Below, piece after piece: positions 62,176-64,000 of a DNA stretch of 64,000 nucleotides. Both the position numbers and the translations under genes were made by a program. Each line of letters opens with the position of its first letter. Positions within the stretch are counted from its first letter, which is position 1. Under the pieces are notes generated by a model, which was given only the letters and a program-made list of their open reading frames with translations, made no database searches and was not told the DNA's origin. Origin of the DNA: Candidatus Anammoxibacter sp. (GTDB taxonomy: Bacteria > Planctomycetota > Brocadiia > Brocadiales > Anammoxibacteraceae); contig JAIQZQ010000101.1 of the NCBI GenBank assembly GCA_021777105.1, positions 1-64,000 on the forward strand. The letters run 5' to 3'.

Positions 62176-63153
62176 TTAACATATAAATTGAGGCAAGCGT
62201 TTGGCTATAATCTCTTCCGCCTGTTTAGCCATTTGCTCTATAACTTTAGCGATAGGCTCTATTGAATCTATTAAGCCTGCGTTCTGTCCTACCAGCAAAG
62301 CAGTTTTATCTACCTCTCCGGCCTTGCGGGCATTTAACATTTCTGTGTTTAACGTTTTTGCGTTTTTGCTAATAAAATCCTTTTTATCAGACCAATAGTT
62401 AATAAAATCGTTTTGCAACGCCCGCGCCGCTCCGCCTCCCGGCCAATTGCTTTGTGATATCAGGTCGGGCACATTGGTTAGCTCCGTGTTATGGCCGGAG
62501 CTTTTAACAATAGCCTCTTTATGGTTCTTGTGCAACGGCGCCTCGTTTGTCGCCAGAAAACGCGTGCCTATCAACGCGCCTTCGCCGCCTAAAGCAAGGG
62601 CGGCCGCAAGCCCTCTGCCGTCCGCAATGCCGCCCGCGGCCAAAACCGGGCAGGGCTTAACTGCGTCAACCACCATTGGAACTAGAGCTAGTGTAGACAT
62701 TGATCTAACGTGGCCTCCGCCTTCGGTTCCTTGCGCGACAATAACGTCGGCCCCGGCCTCCGCAGCTCGGACAGCTTCAGGGACATCGCCTACCATGTAG
62801 ATAACCTTCGCGTCTGCGTCATGCGCTTTTTGAAAATAAGTATCCAGATCCTGATCCGGCCTTGCCCATGCAAGCGAGACTATTGGGGGGCATTCCTTAA
62901 TAGCTTTTGAATACAGCTCCTCATCAATCTTGAATAGAAGATAATTTATTCCAAACGGTCTGTTGGTTGCAGCTTTAATAGCCGCAATTTGCTCGCGAGT
63001 TTGATCTCCTGTTAAACCTGTGACACCTAAAATACCTAGGCCACCGGCTTCGGATACGGCAACAACCATATCAACGGTAGTGGCCCCTGCCATGCCTCCT
63101 AAAACAATAGGCAGCTCAATGCCCAACTTATCGCAAACCGGTGTTTTTAACAT
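62176..63153 (-). CDS. nitronate monooxygenase (2-nitropropane dioxygenase family)
   Basis: 325 residues, FMN-dependent TIM barrel. ELPIVLGGMAGATTVDMVVA, AVSEAGGLGILG, GTEGGGHVRSMSTLALVP and LAAGGIADGRGLAAALALGG then EGALIGTRFL match the family. It oxidises alkyl nitronates such as propionate-3-nitronate. Related enoyl-ACP reductases (FabK) share the fold, and FabK remains an alternative. Single gene. Confidence 0.85.
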   Translation of the reverse strand: MLKTPVCDKLGIELPIVLGGMAGATTVDMVVAVSEAGGLGILGVTGLTGDQTREQIAAIKAATNRPFGINYLLFKIDEELYSKAIKECPPIVSLAWARPDQDLDTYFQKAHDADAKVIYMVGDVPEAVRAAEAGADVIVAQGTEGGGHVRSMSTLALVPMVVDAVKPCPVLAAGGIADGRGLAAALALGGEGALIGTRFLATNEAPLHKNHKEAIVKSSGHNTELTNVPDLISQSNWPGGGAARALQNDFINYWSDKKDFISKNAKTLNTEMLNARKAGEVDKTALLVGQNAGLIDSIEPIAKVIEQMAKQAEEIIAKRLPQFIC

Positions 63154-63190
63154 TATTAAGCTCCTTGATAAAAAATATTGTTCTAACGTT

Positions 63191-64000
63191 TTACATTTTT
63201 AAGTATTTATCAACCTCTTTCAAAAAGTTTTTTAGATCAACCGGTTTTGTTATGTACGCTTGGAATCCGGCTTGCAGAGCTGTTGCAATATTCTCCTTCA
63301 TTGCGTTCGCGCTAATCGCAATTACAGGGATGTTGCGCGTCGCATCATCATTTTTTAGAACTTCCATAGCTTCTAAACCGTTCATGCCCGGCATGTTTAT
63401 ATCCATTAAGATAAGGTCCGGAGTTTGATTGATTGCCATATCAATGCCGCTCTTTGCGTCGCGCGCGGAAACCACTTCTATATTTTTGCGTGTGGTGTTC
63501 AAAAAGTCCTCAATTAGTTTAATATTTTGCATGTTGTCTTCCACGTAAAGGATTGTGAATTTGCTGATTTCAAGCGTTTCAGAATCCGCGCCTACGTATA
63601 GGCCTGCTTCAGATTGCAGCTCCTCCTTTTCCCTTGAACCTGCGCACGGCAGTTCAACATAAAAACGGCTGCCTTTGCCCACAACACTGTCAAGGCCGAT
63701 TGCCCCTCCCATTTTTTCCGTCAACTGTTTTGCGATCGTCAGGCCTATGCCCGTGCCCTCTATATCCGTCTTGTCTGCGTCAAGGCGGTTAAAAGGCTCA
63801 AAAAGTCCCGGTTGCTTATCTTCCGGTATGCCAGGGCCTGTGTCCTCCACGACTATTCGCAAATTCCCTTTACCCACATTATTAAGCGCTATAGTTACGG
63901 TTCCATTCTCCTTATTGTATTTAATCGCGTTTGAAAGCAGGTTTAGGATAACCTGTTTAAGCCTTGTTTTATCCGCCGTAATAGAACAAGGATTGGTATC
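63191..64000 (-). CDS. hybrid sensor histidine kinase/response regulator, truncated by the window edge
   Basis: The C-terminal 269 residues are visible; the reading frame stays open to base 64000. The kinase ATPase domain has an N-box (LKQVILNLLSNAIKYN, read from 63900-64000), G1 DTGPGIP and G2 GTGIGLTIA. It is followed by a receiver domain: ILYVEDNMQNIKLIED, LILMDINMPGMNGLEAM with the phosphoacceptor Asp, and ITKPVDLKNFL. A phosphorelay with a separate HPt protein or output regulator is implied. The sensor part lies outside the window. Confidence 0.9.
   Translation of the reverse strand, partial: DTNPCSITADKTRLKQVILNLLSNAIKYNKENGTVTIALNNVGKGNLRIVVEDTGPGIPEDKQPGLFEPFNRLDADKTDIEGTGIGLTIAKQLTEKMGGAIGLDSVVGKGSRFYVELPCAGSREKEELQSEAGLYVGADSETLEISKFTILYVEDNMQNIKLIEDFLNTTRKNIEVVSARDAKSGIDMAINQTPDLILMDINMPGMNGLEAMEVLKNDDATRNIPVIAISANAMKENIATALQAGFQAYITKPVDLKNFLKEVDKYLKM

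Overview
The window reads as a chromosomal segment of a Gram-negative bacterium of moderate, slightly AT-rich composition. Lipoprotein signals, an AsmA-like envelope protein and many TPR proteins point to a diderm. The best metabolic marker is an octaheme hydroxylamine-oxidoreductase-type cytochrome at 56880-58589. Together with the abundance of TPR proteins this suggests an anammox-like planctomycete or another HAO-bearing environmental lineage. That placement is inference; there is no rRNA or ribosomal protein gene here to settle it.

Layout. (1) 1-7.9 kb, minus strand: three tandem paralogues of a TPR plus glycosyltransferase-like protein, with a DxD-type glycosyltransferase between them, separated by gene-free spacers full of short related repeats. 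One spacer also holds a decayed DUF4926 gene. (2) 8-19 kb, plus strand, mostly housekeeping: threonine synthase with a CysO-type sulfur carrier, an AsmA-like protein, archease and RtcB (RNA ligation), a GT2 and a membrane glycosyltransferase, and ruvC. A consensus promoter followed 145 nt later by a strong terminator lies just upstream of thrC. (3) 19-27 kb: unknown proteins, a ferritin-like protein, the DUF2157/DUF4401/GDYXXLXY membrane operon and a zinc-dependent phospholipase-like protein. (4) 27-38 kb, accessory/defence: MazEF-like, BrnTA, Phd-type, PIN and VapBC toxin-antitoxin loci, several of them broken; a Thoeris anti-phage locus (ThsA SIR2-SLOG plus ThsB TIR) with a further signalling-type gene behind it; and relics of a type I restriction locus (HsdM tail, frameshifted DUF1016 nuclease). 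(5) 38-49 kb: bifunctional nuclease, two tRNA-Ser genes, a phosphodiesterase, a PEGA lipoprotein, glycogen metabolism (glgP; glgA-glgC plus a methyltransferase), a solitary DNA methyltransferase and a TPR protein. (6) 49-55 kb: phosphoesterase lipoprotein, AAA/PD-(D/E)XK protein, an orphan VapB, a DMT transporter and a HEPN/MNT pair. (7) 55-64 kb: ADP-ribosylglycohydrolase, the HAO-like cytochrome with its own consensus promoter and terminator, two TPR lipoproteins, HicBA, a CAU tRNA, a nitronate monooxygenase and a truncated hybrid histidine kinase.

The most interesting content is the Thoeris locus with its downstream third gene, the number of toxin-antitoxin and restriction genes caught in different stages of decay (nonsense, frameshift, internal deletion, tail only), the CysO-like carrier with a two-residue tail after Gly-Gly, a candidate small RNA or attenuator before thrC, an 11-bp-phased direct repeat shared by two unrelated promoters, and a conserved-looking small gene with no usual start codon.
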